56,362 bases of DNA. It comes from an uncultured Eubacteriaceae bacterium (GTDB lineage: Bacteria; Bacillota; Clostridia; Lachnospirales; CAG-274). The stretch covers positions 1 through 56,362 of the forward strand of contig CAMMIW010000015.1 in NCBI GenBank assembly GCA_946497035.1, written 5' to 3'. Positions 17,836-26,277 of the stretch are shown in pieces. Each line of letters opens with the position of its first letter. Within the stretch, counting starts at the first letter, position 1. The translations under genes and the position numbers were made by a program. Below the pieces are notes generated by a model. That model was not told where the DNA came from and made no database searches. It worked only from the letters and a program-made list of their open reading frames with translations.

Positions 17836-18987
17836 TTAATTATTTTCAATATTACCTACATAAATACTATTTGTTCTAACCCCCGGTTTAATCTCCCCGT
17901 TTATTAAAACAATAGAACTATCATCTTTTATTAAACCAGCACCACAAGGTGCATCAAAAGGCACTTTTCCTATAGTTTTCCAACTATCACTTTTACTATT
18001 GTATATTAATATTTCTTTGTTCCAATTATATTGGTATGGATCTAACCTAAAATAAATATCTCTAAATTTTTCTAGTTGTTCATCTTTTAATGTGGTTAAA
18101 TTTTTAACCGCATTATCATAAACTGTTTTATCAAAACCACCTATAACTAACATTTCATCATCATTAATCTTTATAGAGCTAGCACCATATAATGATATTT
18201 CTTTACCATTAATATTAACAGGTGCTACCTTTTCCCATTTATTTTGGCTAATATTATATTTATATCCATCTGTATATATAATATCTCCGCCACCGCTAAA
18301 TAAATAAATTTCGTCATTTAAAACTTGTGCAACGGCCTGATTTCTTACAGAATTATCATTTAGAGTATTAAGCTCTTTTATAAAATTGTCATCTAAATTA
18401 TAAGATATAAATCTATTACTAGGCTTACCATCTTGTTTTCCAAAACCAATATATAAAATGTTATTATGCTCAACTGCTATACCATCTGTTATAGTAAAAG
18501 GTAAATCGCCTATTTTTTCATATTTTATTTTTCCGTTAGATTGTGTAAAAAGTGTTATATCGTTGGCATTTTCATTGTTTGTGCTGCCACCTATATAATA
18601 AACACCTTTATCTGTAGTAACAGAGCTACCGTAAGCTATTTCAAAAGGCAATTGTTGTTGATCAACTATTTGTATATTATTATCTTCATCTTTTTTTAAC
18701 AAATATACATCTTGGTAAGTTTTTTTAGCTCCACCTTCCAAAACACTTTTTTCTGGAAAGTTTGCTCCACCACCAACAATTATATAATCATTTATCTTTC
18801 CATATAAAACACCTGCCGTGCCTATATTTTTTTGATAGCCTTTTTGTGGCGGTAGCTCTCCGCTATGTTGCCATAATATTTTATTAATAGATTTTTCTTG
18901 GTTATCGGCTTCTTTAAAGCCACTTAATGTTGTTATAAATATACTAGCTATTAAAATTCCACTTAGACTTTTCTTTAATCTTTTCAT
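17836..18987 (-). CDS. nanM: Exported kelch-type N-acetylneuraminate mutarotase (NanM/YjhT-like)
   Basis: A 383-residue kelch beta-propeller of the cyclically permuted mutarotase family, which speeds conversion of the alpha sialic acid released by sialidase to the beta form. Residues 1-27 form a Sec signal peptide (SGILIASIFITTLSGF) without a lipobox Cys. Propeller blades show the repeated GG-plus-aromatic pattern: IVGGGANFPE, YYIGGSTNN, YIGFGKQDG, YLFSGGGD, LVIGGFDK. The opening LPPQKGYQKNIGTAGVLYGK is typical of the family. The gene is 63 nt after nanK and 20 nt before the sialidase, so enzyme and mutarotase are made together and both act outside the membrane. In Gram-negatives the family is periplasmic; here it would work in the cell wall space or medium. 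Confidence 0.88.
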   Translation of the reverse strand: MKRLKKSLSGILIASIFITTLSGFKEADNQEKSINKILWQHSGELPPQKGYQKNIGTAGVLYGKINDYIIVGGGANFPEKSVLEGGAKKTYQDVYLLKKDEDNNIQIVDQQQLPFEIAYGSSVTTDKGVYYIGGSTNNENANDITLFTQSNGKIKYEKIGDLPFTITDGIAVEHNNILYIGFGKQDGKPSNRFISYNLDDNFIKELNTLNDNSVRNQAVAQVLNDEIYLFSGGGDIIYTDGYKYNISQNKWEKVAPVNINGKEISLYGASSIKINDDEMLVIGGFDKTVYDNAVKNLTTLKDEQLEKFRDIYFRLDPYQYNWNKEILIYNSKSDSWKTIGKVPFDAPCGAGLIKDDSSIVLINGEIKPGVRTNSIYVGNIENN

Positions 18988-19050
18988 AATAGTATCTCCT
19001 TTAATATTTAAAAATACTATATTATAATTATTTAATTACTAGGGGTTAAA

Positions 19051-19938
19051 TTATTTCTGTCTAGCTAAAAAATTATAATATGCACCTATCATACCTGCAT
19101 TATTTTTATATTGAGCAAATTTTATTTTAGTGTTTTTTAATATTGGCTCTATTAAATATTTTTTTAAATTATCTAATATTTTATCATATAAATAATCTTT
19201 TTGAGCCATTATACCTCCGCCTAAAACAACGGTTTCTGGATTTATAACATAGCATATATTAGCTATGCCATATGCTAAATTATCACAAAGTTTGTCTATT
19301 TGCTCTATACAAACTTTATCACCTTGTTTTGCTTTTTCAAAAATTATTTTACCATTAATTTCATCTTTATTTATGTTTAAAGCATTTGCCGTATTTTTCA
19401 CTAGAGCTGTTGTAGATGCAATATTTTGAAATGTATCGTTAAATATATTCATATATCCTACCTCACAACCACTATTTGAAAAACCGTTTATAACTTTGTT
19501 ATTTATAATAATACAACCACCTATACCTGTACCTATTGTAAGGCATAAGCTAGAATGTGTATTTTTAGAAGCACCTACATAACTTTCACAAATGCCCGCA
19601 CAATTTACGTCATTTTCTACCTCACAAGGAATGTTAAAAAGTTTCTCAAAAGATTTTTTATAGTTTATACCAGTATAGTTTGGGATAGACTCATTGGCAT
19701 ATATTATTTCACCTGTATCGGCATTTACCATACCAGCTGTTGATATACATATGCCAACTATATTTTTTTGTAAAATATAGTCCTCACATATATTTTTTAC
19801 TTTATCAAAAATATATTTTCCACCTTTAAATGCCTCTGTTTCTGTTTCATTAGCCTCTAAAATATTTCCGTCTTCTTCTATGATACCATATTTTATCATA
19901 GTTCCGCCTATATCTATACATACATATTGTTTTTTCAT
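19051..19938 (-). CDS. nanK: ROK-family N-acetylmannosamine kinase NanK
   Basis: A 295-residue ROK kinase that phosphorylates ManNAc from the NanA reaction. Visible are the phosphate-1 loop (CIDIGGTMIKYGII), the catalytic ENDVNCAG and the adenosine/phosphate blocks LTIGTGIGGCI and VVLGGGIMA. The usual ROK zinc motif CxCGxxGC is missing and the normally conserved GH preceding it reads GY (CEVGYMNIF), as in a zinc-less subgroup of Firmicutes ROK kinases; ManNAc specificity rests on the gene context. Its ATG overlaps the end of nanQ by 4 bp, so translation is coupled; ribosome binding site AAGGTG. Confidence 0.88.
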   Translation of the reverse strand: MKKQYVCIDIGGTMIKYGIIEEDGNILEANETETEAFKGGKYIFDKVKNICEDYILQKNIVGICISTAGMVNADTGEIIYANESIPNYTGINYKKSFEKLFNIPCEVENDVNCAGICESYVGASKNTHSSLCLTIGTGIGGCIIINNKVINGFSNSGCEVGYMNIFNDTFQNIASTTALVKNTANALNINKDEINGKIIFEKAKQGDKVCIEQIDKLCDNLAYGIANICYVINPETVVLGGGIMAQKDYLYDKILDNLKKYLIEPILKNTKIKFAQYKNNAGMIGAYYNFLARQK

Positions 19939-20384
19939 ATTTTCACCTTAAATATAGCTTTTTTTACTTTTGTAGGCTTACAAACATTTACGGCAGTCAT
20001 ATGAGCATCATTAGGATAACAAATTAAAAAATCTTCTTTTTGTAAAACAACACTTGTTTTTACATCTCCTGTAAGTGGTAAAAAATCATCTTTTTCTACA
20101 AATTGTTTTTGCTCCATATTTTTTATAAAATTAATATTTATAATTTCTTCTCCATCTAAAATAAAATGTATGTCTAAATAATTTTTATGGGCTTCCCAAA
20201 ATCTTTTATCTTCTGTTGTTGTTTCATATTCAACTATATTTACAAATAGATTTTTCCCATCTATTTCATAGCTACCTTTATCTAAAGATGCTAAATCATT
20301 TTTATTTATATATTCAAAACATTTTTTTATATTTTCTGGTAAAAAATTATATTCTTCTATATTTTTTATGTTACTATATATCAT
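19935..20384 (-). CDS. nanQ: YhcH/YjgK/YiaL-family protein (NanQ-like)
   Basis: A 149-residue cupin-like member of the DUF386 family. Members sit in sialic acid operons; E. coli YhcH (NanQ) has been linked to sialic acid anomer or ManNAc handling, so an anomerase-type role inside the cell is likely. Family features: DKGSYEIDGKNLFVNIVEYETTTEDKRFWEAHKNYLDIHFILDGEE and the C-terminal DAHMTAVNVCKPTKVKKAIFKV, with His, Glu and His metal-ligand positions (H in EAHK, H in DIHF, H in DAHM). It lies 15 nt after the transporter and overlaps nanK by 4 bp. The ribosome binding site GGGAGG is strong. Confidence 0.88.
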   Translation of the reverse strand: MIYSNIKNIEEYNFLPENIKKCFEYINKNDLASLDKGSYEIDGKNLFVNIVEYETTTEDKRFWEAHKNYLDIHFILDGEEIININFIKNMEQKQFVEKDDFLPLTGDVKTSVVLQKEDFLICYPNDAHMTAVNVCKPTKVKKAIFKVKI

Positions 20385-20399
20385 AACAAAACCTCCCTT

Positions 20400-21896
20400 C
20401 TATTCTTTATAATAAATAGTTGCTTTTTCATTAATATTGCTATTTTGTTTAAAAAATTTACTTGCTATAAGCCCTACTACTAAAGATACAACAATAGATA
20501 TTATAGCATAAGACCAGCTTGTAATAGATGGCACTTTATATTTTATAAATATAATAACTATAGATGCAGCTATAAATGCTATAAAAGTACCTTTTGCATT
20601 AGCAGATTTTGTAAATGCACCTAAAACAAATATACCAACTAATACGCCTAATACTAAGCCCATAAATGCATTAAATGTTTCATAAGCAGATTTAATATTA
20701 CCATTAGCAAGTAACATTGCAACAATTATTGTTAATATACCAACACCTAATGAAATATATTGAGCAAGTTTTGTTTGTTGAGCTTCGCTTATATCTTCTT
20801 TAATAAAAGGTTGAATATCTAAGCTCCAGCTTGTAGCAACAGAGTTTAAACCTGTTGATAAAGTAGATTGAGCTGCCGCGTATATAGCTGCTAATACTAT
20901 ACCTGTTATACCAACTGGTAGCTCATATGCTATATAATGAGCAAAAATTTTATCTCTTGTAACATCTGCAACAGACGGATCGTTAGCATAAAATACTGAT
21001 AATCCTGTACCTATTAAATAAAATACTGTTGCTATAAATAAAGATAAAACACCGTTAGTAAGCATCATTTTGTTTAATTGTTTTCTATCAGTTGTTGTTG
21101 TAAATCTTTGTACTATATCTTGGCTAGATACAAAAGATGCAAATGTATTAAAACCAGAGCCAACCAAAATTATAAATGCACTTGTTTTAAATATATTAAT
21201 ATCAAAGAAAGGTTGTTCAGGCGATAAAAATTTACCATTGTGTGTAAGCTGGTCTAAAATAACAGGAAAACCACCATCTATTTGAGTTATTAAATATATT
21301 AAAGCAAATACAACACCTGCTATTAATATAGCTCCTTGTGTAAAATCTGTCCATAAAACAGATTTTATACCTCCTGTATAAGAATATACAATAGCTATAA
21401 CACCCATTACAACAATTAAAATATTTACATTAATTTTCATAAGCGGTGCTAACGCAATACAAGGAAGGAACATAATAATAGACATACGCCCAACTTGGTA
21501 TATGATAAACATAACTGCACCTAATATTCTAAGCCCTTTGCTACCAAATCTAAGCTCTAAATAATGATAAGCAGTATCTATATCTAATCTACTATAGATA
21601 GGTAAGAAAAATTTTATAGTTAAAGGTACTGCTATAAAAAGTCCTAACTGAGCAAACCATAATAACCAGGTATCTGCATAAGAGTTACCAGCCAAAGATA
21701 AAAAAGATATAGGACTTAAAAGAGTAGCAAATATAGAAACACTTGTTACCCACCAAGGAATAGTTCCATCACCTTTAAAAAACTCTTTTCCTTTCATATC
21801 TTTTTTAGAAAACACTATTCCAACTAATAGAACTGCTGCTAAATAAACTATAAGTATAACTAAGTCTATTTTCGTAAAACCAAAACCAGAGCTCAT
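20400..21896 (-). CDS. Sodium:solute symporter, probable sialic acid transporter
   Basis: A 498-residue member of the SSS family (SiaT type) with about thirteen membrane segments. It opens with FTKIDLVILIVYLAAVLLVGIVFSK and carries the SSS core: FLSLAGNSYADTWLLW, YHYLELRFG, TGGIKSVLWTDFTQG in TM6 and LAAIYAAAQSTLSTGLNSVATSW in TM9, whose Ser/Thr cluster is the Na2 site. SSS proteins from sialic acid clusters import Neu5Ac with Na+; the position between nanA and nanQ supports that substrate. The start has an exceptional G-rich ribosome binding site (AGGGGGAG). A long hairpin lies between nanA and this gene. Confidence 0.9.
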   Translation of the reverse strand: MSSGFGFTKIDLVILIVYLAAVLLVGIVFSKKDMKGKEFFKGDGTIPWWVTSVSIFATLLSPISFLSLAGNSYADTWLLWFAQLGLFIAVPLTIKFFLPIYSRLDIDTAYHYLELRFGSKGLRILGAVMFIIYQVGRMSIIMFLPCIALAPLMKINVNILIVVMGVIAIVYSYTGGIKSVLWTDFTQGAILIAGVVFALIYLITQIDGGFPVILDQLTHNGKFLSPEQPFFDINIFKTSAFIILVGSGFNTFASFVSSQDIVQRFTTTTDRKQLNKMMLTNGVLSLFIATVFYLIGTGLSVFYANDPSVADVTRDKIFAHYIAYELPVGITGIVLAAIYAAAQSTLSTGLNSVATSWSLDIQPFIKEDISEAQQTKLAQYISLGVGILTIIVAMLLANGNIKSAYETFNAFMGLVLGVLVGIFVLGAFTKSANAKGTFIAFIAASIVIIFIKYKVPSITSWSYAIISIVVSLVVGLIASKFFKQNSNINEKATIYYKE

Positions 21897-21931
21897 AACT
21901 ACTCCCCCTAACTCTAATTTATATTTCTTAT

Positions 21932-21977
21932 AATTTATATATGTGAAAAATTATTAAATTTCTCACATATATAAATT
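21932..21977 (-). other. Intercistronic hairpin between nanA and the transporter gene
   Basis: AATTTATATATGTGA (21932-21946) and its complement (21963-21977) form a 15-bp perfect stem with a 16-nt, partly paired loop. It has no U-run after it on the minus strand, so it looks like an mRNA stability or processing element, not a full terminator. Confidence 0.5.
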
Positions 21978-21986
21978 TAAAACTTT

Positions 21987-22871
21987 TTATTTAAAATATT
22001 TTTCATACATAGCTTTTGCTTTTTCTTTTTGGCTTTCTGTAATTAGAGACATTGGCTTTTTACAATATCCTGCATCTACCCCTTGTAATTGTAATAAATA
22101 TTTTAATGTTTGATATAAACCATTACCTAAAATATCTGTTATCAAATCATTTGTAATATTTTGAATTTCAAAAGCTTCTTCAACTTTTCCTTGTTGTGCC
22201 AATTCAAAAATTTGTCTAGCTCTTATACCATTTACATTAAATGTTGAGCCAATAGCACCATCTACTTTTAAAACTGTAGCAGGTAACATCATTTCATCAA
22301 ATCCTGCATAAATAAGGTGCTCTGGATAGGCCTTTCTAAGTCTTTCTAATAAATAAAAGTCTGCCGCTGTAAATTTTACACCTATTATTTTCTCATTTTC
22401 AAATAATTCTCCAAATTGTTCTACACTAATGTTAACCCCTGTTAAAAATGGTATTGAATAAATTATAAGATAATTATCAACGCTATTTATAATAGTATTG
22501 TAGTAATCTTTAATCTCTTCAAAGCTAAATTTATAGTAAAATGGAGTAACGGCAGATATAGCATCATAGCCAAGCTCTGTAACATATTTTGCAAGCTCTA
22601 TAGATTCATTTATATTTAAAGAACCTACTTGAGCTATAAGTTTAATATCATTTTTAGCCTCATCTTTTGCTATTTCAAAAATTTTTTTCTTTTCTTCTGT
22701 AGATATTAAAAAGTTTTCACCTGTTGAACCACCAACATATAAACCGTCAACTTTCATTTTATCAATATTATGTCTTACTATTTGTCTTATACCTTGCTCA
22801 TTAATATTACCTTGTTCATCAAAAGATGTTAATAATGCACTAAATATACCTTTTAAATCTTCTTTTTTCAT
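21987..22871 (-). CDS. nanA: N-acetylneuraminate lyase NanA
   Basis: The ATG at 22871 (294 aa) follows AAAGGAG; the frame extends further but without a ribosome binding site. A class I aldolase of the DapA/NanA family that splits sialic acid into ManNAc and pyruvate. Key residues: GGSTGENFL (substrate carboxylate loop), the Tyr in IIYSIPFLTGVNIS and the Schiff-base Lys in GVKFTAADFY. FDEMMLP and GAIGSTFNVNGIRARQIF are typical of NanA as opposed to DapA. First gene of the seven-gene nan operon, with a consensus promoter about 70 bp upstream. Length fits the family. Confidence 0.95.
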   Translation of the reverse strand: MKKEDLKGIFSALLTSFDEQGNINEQGIRQIVRHNIDKMKVDGLYVGGSTGENFLISTEEKKKIFEIAKDEAKNDIKLIAQVGSLNINESIELAKYVTELGYDAISAVTPFYYKFSFEEIKDYYNTIINSVDNYLIIYSIPFLTGVNISVEQFGELFENEKIIGVKFTAADFYLLERLRKAYPEHLIYAGFDEMMLPATVLKVDGAIGSTFNVNGIRARQIFELAQQGKVEEAFEIQNITNDLITDILGNGLYQTLKYLLQLQGVDAGYCKKPMSLITESQKEKAKAMYEKYFK

Positions 22872-22938
22872 AGCTATTGCTCCTTTTTTATATAATATTA
22901 AATAAATTTTCATTTTTATTAAAATAATTTATATATAT

Positions 22939-22967
22939 ATTATATTTATGAAAATTATTTTAATCAA
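22939..22967 (-). promoter_or_regulatory. Promoter of the nan operon
   Basis: On the minus strand TTGATT (22967-22962), 17 bp, TATAAT (22944-22939). The spacer and -35 contain AAAATTATTTTA (22951-22962), repeated near the divergent regulator promoter. The whole 22872-23182 gap is extremely AT-rich and holds nothing else I can support. Confidence 0.65.
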
Positions 22968-23110
22968 TAGTAATTATATTTAAAGTTTTTAATATTTTTT
23001 TATTTACTTTGTATATATATATTTTTTTTAATATTATAATAAATAATTTTATGTTAATTATTTATATATTATTATTATTTATATATTATTTTTTGTTAAT
23101 TTATTATATT

Positions 23111-23150
23111 AAAATTATTTTATTGAATTATATATTTATTATGATATAAT
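23111..23150 (+). promoter_or_regulatory. Promoter of RpiR regulator gene with possible operator
   Basis: TTGAAT (23123-23128), 16 bp, TATAAT (23145-23150). AAAATTATTTTA (23111-23122) directly precedes the -35 box and matches the site in the nanA promoter. Confidence 0.5.
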
Positions 23151-23182
23151 AATATATATATTTTAAACTATGGTGATAAAAA

Positions 23183-23995
23183 ATGAACATTTTAGAAATA
23201 ATACAGCTTAAATATCTTGAATTTTCTTTAAAAGAACAAAAAATTGCAGATTATATATTAGAAAATGCAACTAGTATAGAAAATATGAATATTACTATTT
23301 TTGCTAAAAATTGTAACGTTTCTACCGCTACGGTTACTAGGTTTTGCCAAAAAATAAACTGTCAAAGTTTTGCAAATTTAAAAATTAACCTTAGCTCTAT
23401 AAATATCGCTTCTTCATCTATATCTACAAAAAACGATTTATTATATAAAGTTCATTCTTTTTATAAAGATATTATTAATATGACTAAAAATATAGTTAAT
23501 ATAGAAGATTTAAAAATTTTATATGACAAAATAAAAAATGCTAAAAGAATATATATTTATGGGCTTGGTAGCTCTGGCCTAACAGGTACAGAATTTATGC
23601 TTAGACTTATAAGAATGGGCTTTCATTGTCAATCTATTACAGATTCTCATCTTATGCTTATAAATAGCTCTATATTAAATGAAAATGATTTAGTAATAGC
23701 TTTATCTTGCTCAGGTGAAACATTAGATGTTATAAATGCGGTAAAATTGGCTAAAAAAAATAAATGCTTTGTAGCATCTATAACTAGCTTTCCTACCAGC
23801 ACCCTATCTTTAAATTCTGATTTTTTCATTATTGTGCCTAATCCAAATTTATTAACAAAAAATTCTTTTATTAATACTCAGTTTTCAGCAATATATATTA
23901 TAGATGTGTTAACAACTATATTTTTAGAAGAAGAAGAAATGAGAAAAAAAATGAATATTACAATAAATACTATATTAGAAAATCAAAAAAAATAG
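23183..23995 (+). CDS. RpiR-family transcription regulator of the nan cluster
   Basis: A 270-residue RpiR regulator. Residues 1-75 are the HTH_6 DNA-binding domain (LKEQKIADYILENATSIENMNITIFAKNC, then STATVTRFCQKINC as recognition helix); residues 110-245 are a SIS sugar-phosphate domain (RIYIYGLGSSGLTGTEFMLRL, ALSCSGETLDVINAVKLAKKN). In several Firmicutes the nan genes are repressed by an RpiR-type NanR that responds to ManNAc-6-P or a related sugar phosphate. Divergent placement from nanA with shared AT-rich control region supports that role. Ribosome binding site GGTG is weak, giving low expression. The gene ends at a bidirectional terminator. Confidence 0.9.
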   Translation: MNILEIIQLKYLEFSLKEQKIADYILENATSIENMNITIFAKNCNVSTATVTRFCQKINCQSFANLKINLSSINIASSSISTKNDLLYKVHSFYKDIINMTKNIVNIEDLKILYDKIKNAKRIYIYGLGSSGLTGTEFMLRLIRMGFHCQSITDSHLMLINSSILNENDLVIALSCSGETLDVINAVKLAKKNKCFVASITSFPTSTLSLNSDFFIIVPNPNLLTKNSFINTQFSAIYIIDVLTTIFLEEEEMRKKMNITINTILENQKK

Positions 23996-24095
23996 TTTAT
24001 TATATTTTCATACTAATATTAATAATGACTAGATACGTATGTTTATACATATTATAAAACTTGCCTTAAAATTTAAAACTAAAAATTTTTATTTA

Positions 24096-24126
24096 AAAAA
24101 GTGTAGATAAAATCTACACTTTTTAT
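24096..24126. terminator. Bidirectional terminator
   Basis: AAGTGTAGA (24099-24107) pairs with TCTACACTT (24113-24121) over TAAAA, flanked by A and T runs; it ends both the regulator gene and the polysaccharide locus. Confidence 0.85.
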
Positions 24127-24129
24127 AAT

Positions 24130-25005
24130 TTAATTTTCTACAATACCTTTAAAGCCTCTGCCCATTACCTCGCTAACATTTGCAATAACAACAAAAGCAT
24201 TTTCATCTATATCTGCTACCATATCTTTAAGCTCTGGTATTTGTTTTTGCTTAACAACGCAAAATATAACATTTTTTTCATTTTTAGTATACATACCTTT
24301 AGCATCTAAAGATGTTGCACCTCTATCAATAATATTTAAAATGCTATTACCTATTTCATCATATTTATCGCTAATAATAAATACTGCCTTAGCAAAATCA
24401 AAGCCATCTACAACTGCTCCAATAACCCTACTAACTATAAATACACTCATAATAGCATATAAAGTAGGTTTAACACCAAATACTAATATACCTACAAAAA
24501 TAATAGTAGCATCTATACAAAGAAGTATTTTAGATATTTGTATATGCTTTAAATATTTATTTATTATAATAGCTAAAAGATCTGTTCCTCCTGTGCTACA
24601 TCTATTTTTTATAATAAGACCTAAAGCTATACCATCTAAAACTGCCCCAAAAACAGCAGCTAAAAATATATCTTCTGTAAATGGTGGTAAAAAATCTGTA
24701 ATAGCTAAAGCAAAAGATAGAAAAAATGTAGCAAACAAAGTGTTACCTAGAAATTTAAAACCAAATATTTTATATGCTACTAAAAACAAAGGTAAATTTA
24801 TTAAAATATTACTTATCGCAAGGGGAAAAGGTATTCCAAAAGTTTTTTGAAAAACACTGTCTAATATAATACCAAAACCTGTAACACCACCTAATACAAA
24901 ATGGTTTGGCTTTAAAAATACATTTAAAGATATAGATAATAAAAAACACCCAATAATAATATTTAAATATTTTATAAATGTTTTATTTTTTAATAGTTTT
25001 TTCAT
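24130..25005 (-). CDS. YitT-family membrane protein
   Basis: A 291-residue member of the YitT family: five to six membrane segments (DUF161/YitT_membrane; IGCFLLSISLNVFLKPNHFVLGGVTGFGIIL, LFLVAYKIFGFKFLGNTLFAT, GLIIKNRCSTGGTDLLAIII) followed by a cytoplasmic DUF2179 domain (GATSLDAKGMYTKNEKNVIFCVVKQKQIPELK). The function of the family is unknown; a B. subtilis relative (YpjC/YitT group) is not essential. The ATG at 25005 is preferred over a GTG at 25014 because AAAGGGTG overlaps the latter. The start overlaps the end of the tagA-like gene by 23 bp, making this the last gene of the surface polysaccharide operon. Confidence 0.88.
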   Translation of the reverse strand: MKKLLKNKTFIKYLNIIIGCFLLSISLNVFLKPNHFVLGGVTGFGIILDSVFQKTFGIPFPLAISNILINLPLFLVAYKIFGFKFLGNTLFATFFLSFALAITDFLPPFTEDIFLAAVFGAVLDGIALGLIIKNRCSTGGTDLLAIIINKYLKHIQISKILLCIDATIIFVGILVFGVKPTLYAIMSVFIVSRVIGAVVDGFDFAKAVFIISDKYDEIGNSILNIIDRGATSLDAKGMYTKNEKNVIFCVVKQKQIPELKDMVADIDENAFVVIANVSEVMGRGFKGIVEN

Positions 25006-25744
25006 TTTTATCACCCTTTATTTTATATTTTAAAACTTCTATAATAAATAAAGGTAGCTTTAACATTCTTTTAAACCTTGTAGGTTGTGTTATAAGCCTA
25101 TAAAACCATTCTAAATTTAATTTTATAAAAATTTTAGGAGCTCTTTTCACATTTCCACTCATAACATCAAAGCTACCACCAACACCTATCATAACTTTAA
25201 CATTAATTTTATCTTTGTTGTTATATATCCATTTTTCTTGTCTAGGTGAGCCAAGCCCTACTAATAATAAATCTGGGCTAAGTTTATTTATCTCATCTAT
25301 AATTATATTGCCCTCTTCATCTTTAAAATATCCATTATGAGTGCCAACTATTTTAAGCCCTTTATATTTTTTTTCCATCATTTCTTTTGCCAAAATAACT
25401 GTTTCTTCACTAGCACCTAAAAAATAAACTGTTTTATCTGTATTTTTTATTCTAGAAAAAATTTTTTGCACTAAATCGAAACCTGCTACACGCTCTTTTA
25501 AATTATAGCCTAAAATTTTAGCACCTATTACTACACCTATGCCATCTGGTATATTTAGGTTACTTTCATTTAAAATTTTTTTAAATTGGCTATCTGTAAG
25601 AGCATTCATAATAAATTCAGGATTTGGTGTAAAAATTATCTTTTTTTCATTTTCTTCAAGATATAATAAAACTAAACCTAAAGCTTCATTTAAATTTACA
25701 TTATTTATAGGAACGCCTAATATGTTGCAAACTGTAAAAGACAT
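24983..25744 (-). CDS. tagA: WecG/TagA/CpsF-family glycosyltransferase
   Basis: A 253-residue GT26 enzyme that transfers N-acetylmannosamine (or ManNAcA) to a lipid-linked GlcNAc at the inner membrane face. Motifs: FTPNPEFIMNAL, NIPDGIGVVIGAKILG with the catalytic Asp region, VYFLGASEETV, LLVGLGSPRQEKWI and GVGGSFDVMSGNVKRAPKI, ending in the LNLEWFYRLITQPTRFKRM membrane-contact tail. The ATG at 25744 is used: GGAG precedes it by 7 nt. Together with the UDP-ManNAc dehydrogenase and CsaB in the same locus it points to a ManNAc-containing secondary cell wall polymer. Confidence 0.92.
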   Translation of the reverse strand: MSFTVCNILGVPINNVNLNEALGLVLLYLEENEKKIIFTPNPEFIMNALTDSQFKKILNESNLNIPDGIGVVIGAKILGYNLKERVAGFDLVQKIFSRIKNTDKTVYFLGASEETVILAKEMMEKKYKGLKIVGTHNGYFKDEEGNIIIDEINKLSPDLLLVGLGSPRQEKWIYNNKDKINVKVMIGVGGSFDVMSGNVKRAPKIFIKLNLEWFYRLITQPTRFKRMLKLPLFIIEVLKYKIKGDKNEKTIKK

Positions 25745-25757
25745 ACACAAACTCCTT

Positions 25758-26255
25758 TTATTTTATCTCATAATCACCTTTTACCAAAAACCACGCTTTT
25801 TCACTAACTTTAACACCTCTACCATCATCTCTAGGTATTATAATAAGATGGTTTTTGTTTATAGTATTTTTATTTTTAATCTCTAAACCATTTGTTAGAT
25901 TAGCAATACCCTCTGCACCCGGCACAACAGCACTACCTTTACCACTTCTTAATATAAGCTCTGTACCTTCTTTGCCATATATAGTTTGTCCTACTTCTAC
26001 TAAAACAGGTTTAAAGCTATTGCCGCTTATTTGCACATTTGTATTATTACTACTATTATTGTTAGATGTATTGTTATCAGAGCCTACAGTAGTATTTATA
26101 ATCTCTAAAACTTGGTTAATTTTATCATCTACATAGCTTTTAGCTACTAAAGGATCTTCTGAGCTACCTGCTTGGTTATTAGCAAAAGTAACACCCGTAG
26201 CTATTATAACAGTTGCTAAAAATATTTGTATGCCCACTAAAAGTTTTTGTTTCAT
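25758..26255 (-). CDS. Small secreted protein of the polysaccharide locus, unknown function
   Basis: A 165-residue protein. Residues 1-25 (LLVGIQIFLATVIIATGVTFA) are a signal peptide with a likely cleavage after TFA. Next come an acidic segment (SYVDDKINQVLEII), a low-complexity Asn/Ser linker near 60-75, and a C-terminal domain with VGQTIYGKEGTELILRSGKGSAVVPGAEGIANLTNG and IIIPRDDGRGVKV. I know no named family; proteins of this shape sit next to csaB and tagA in related Clostridia. The ribosome binding site AGGGGGAG is very strong, suggesting high expression. It lies 13 nt before tagA and 22 nt after csaB. A role in polymer attachment or as a cell wall binding module is speculation. Confidence 0.8.
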   Translation of the reverse strand: MKQKLLVGIQIFLATVIIATGVTFANNQAGSSEDPLVAKSYVDDKINQVLEIINTTVGSDNNTSNNNSSNNTNVQISGNSFKPVLVEVGQTIYGKEGTELILRSGKGSAVVPGAEGIANLTNGLEIKNKNTINKNHLIIIPRDDGRGVKVSEKAWFLVKGDYEIK

Positions 26256-26277
26256 TTAATCTCCCCCTAAAAATAAG

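Noticed and set aside
22872..23182. Extremely AT-rich gap as a replication origin
   Set aside because: No DnaA boxes (TTATCCACA type) and no dnaA/dnaN neighbours; the gap is explained by two divergent promoters.
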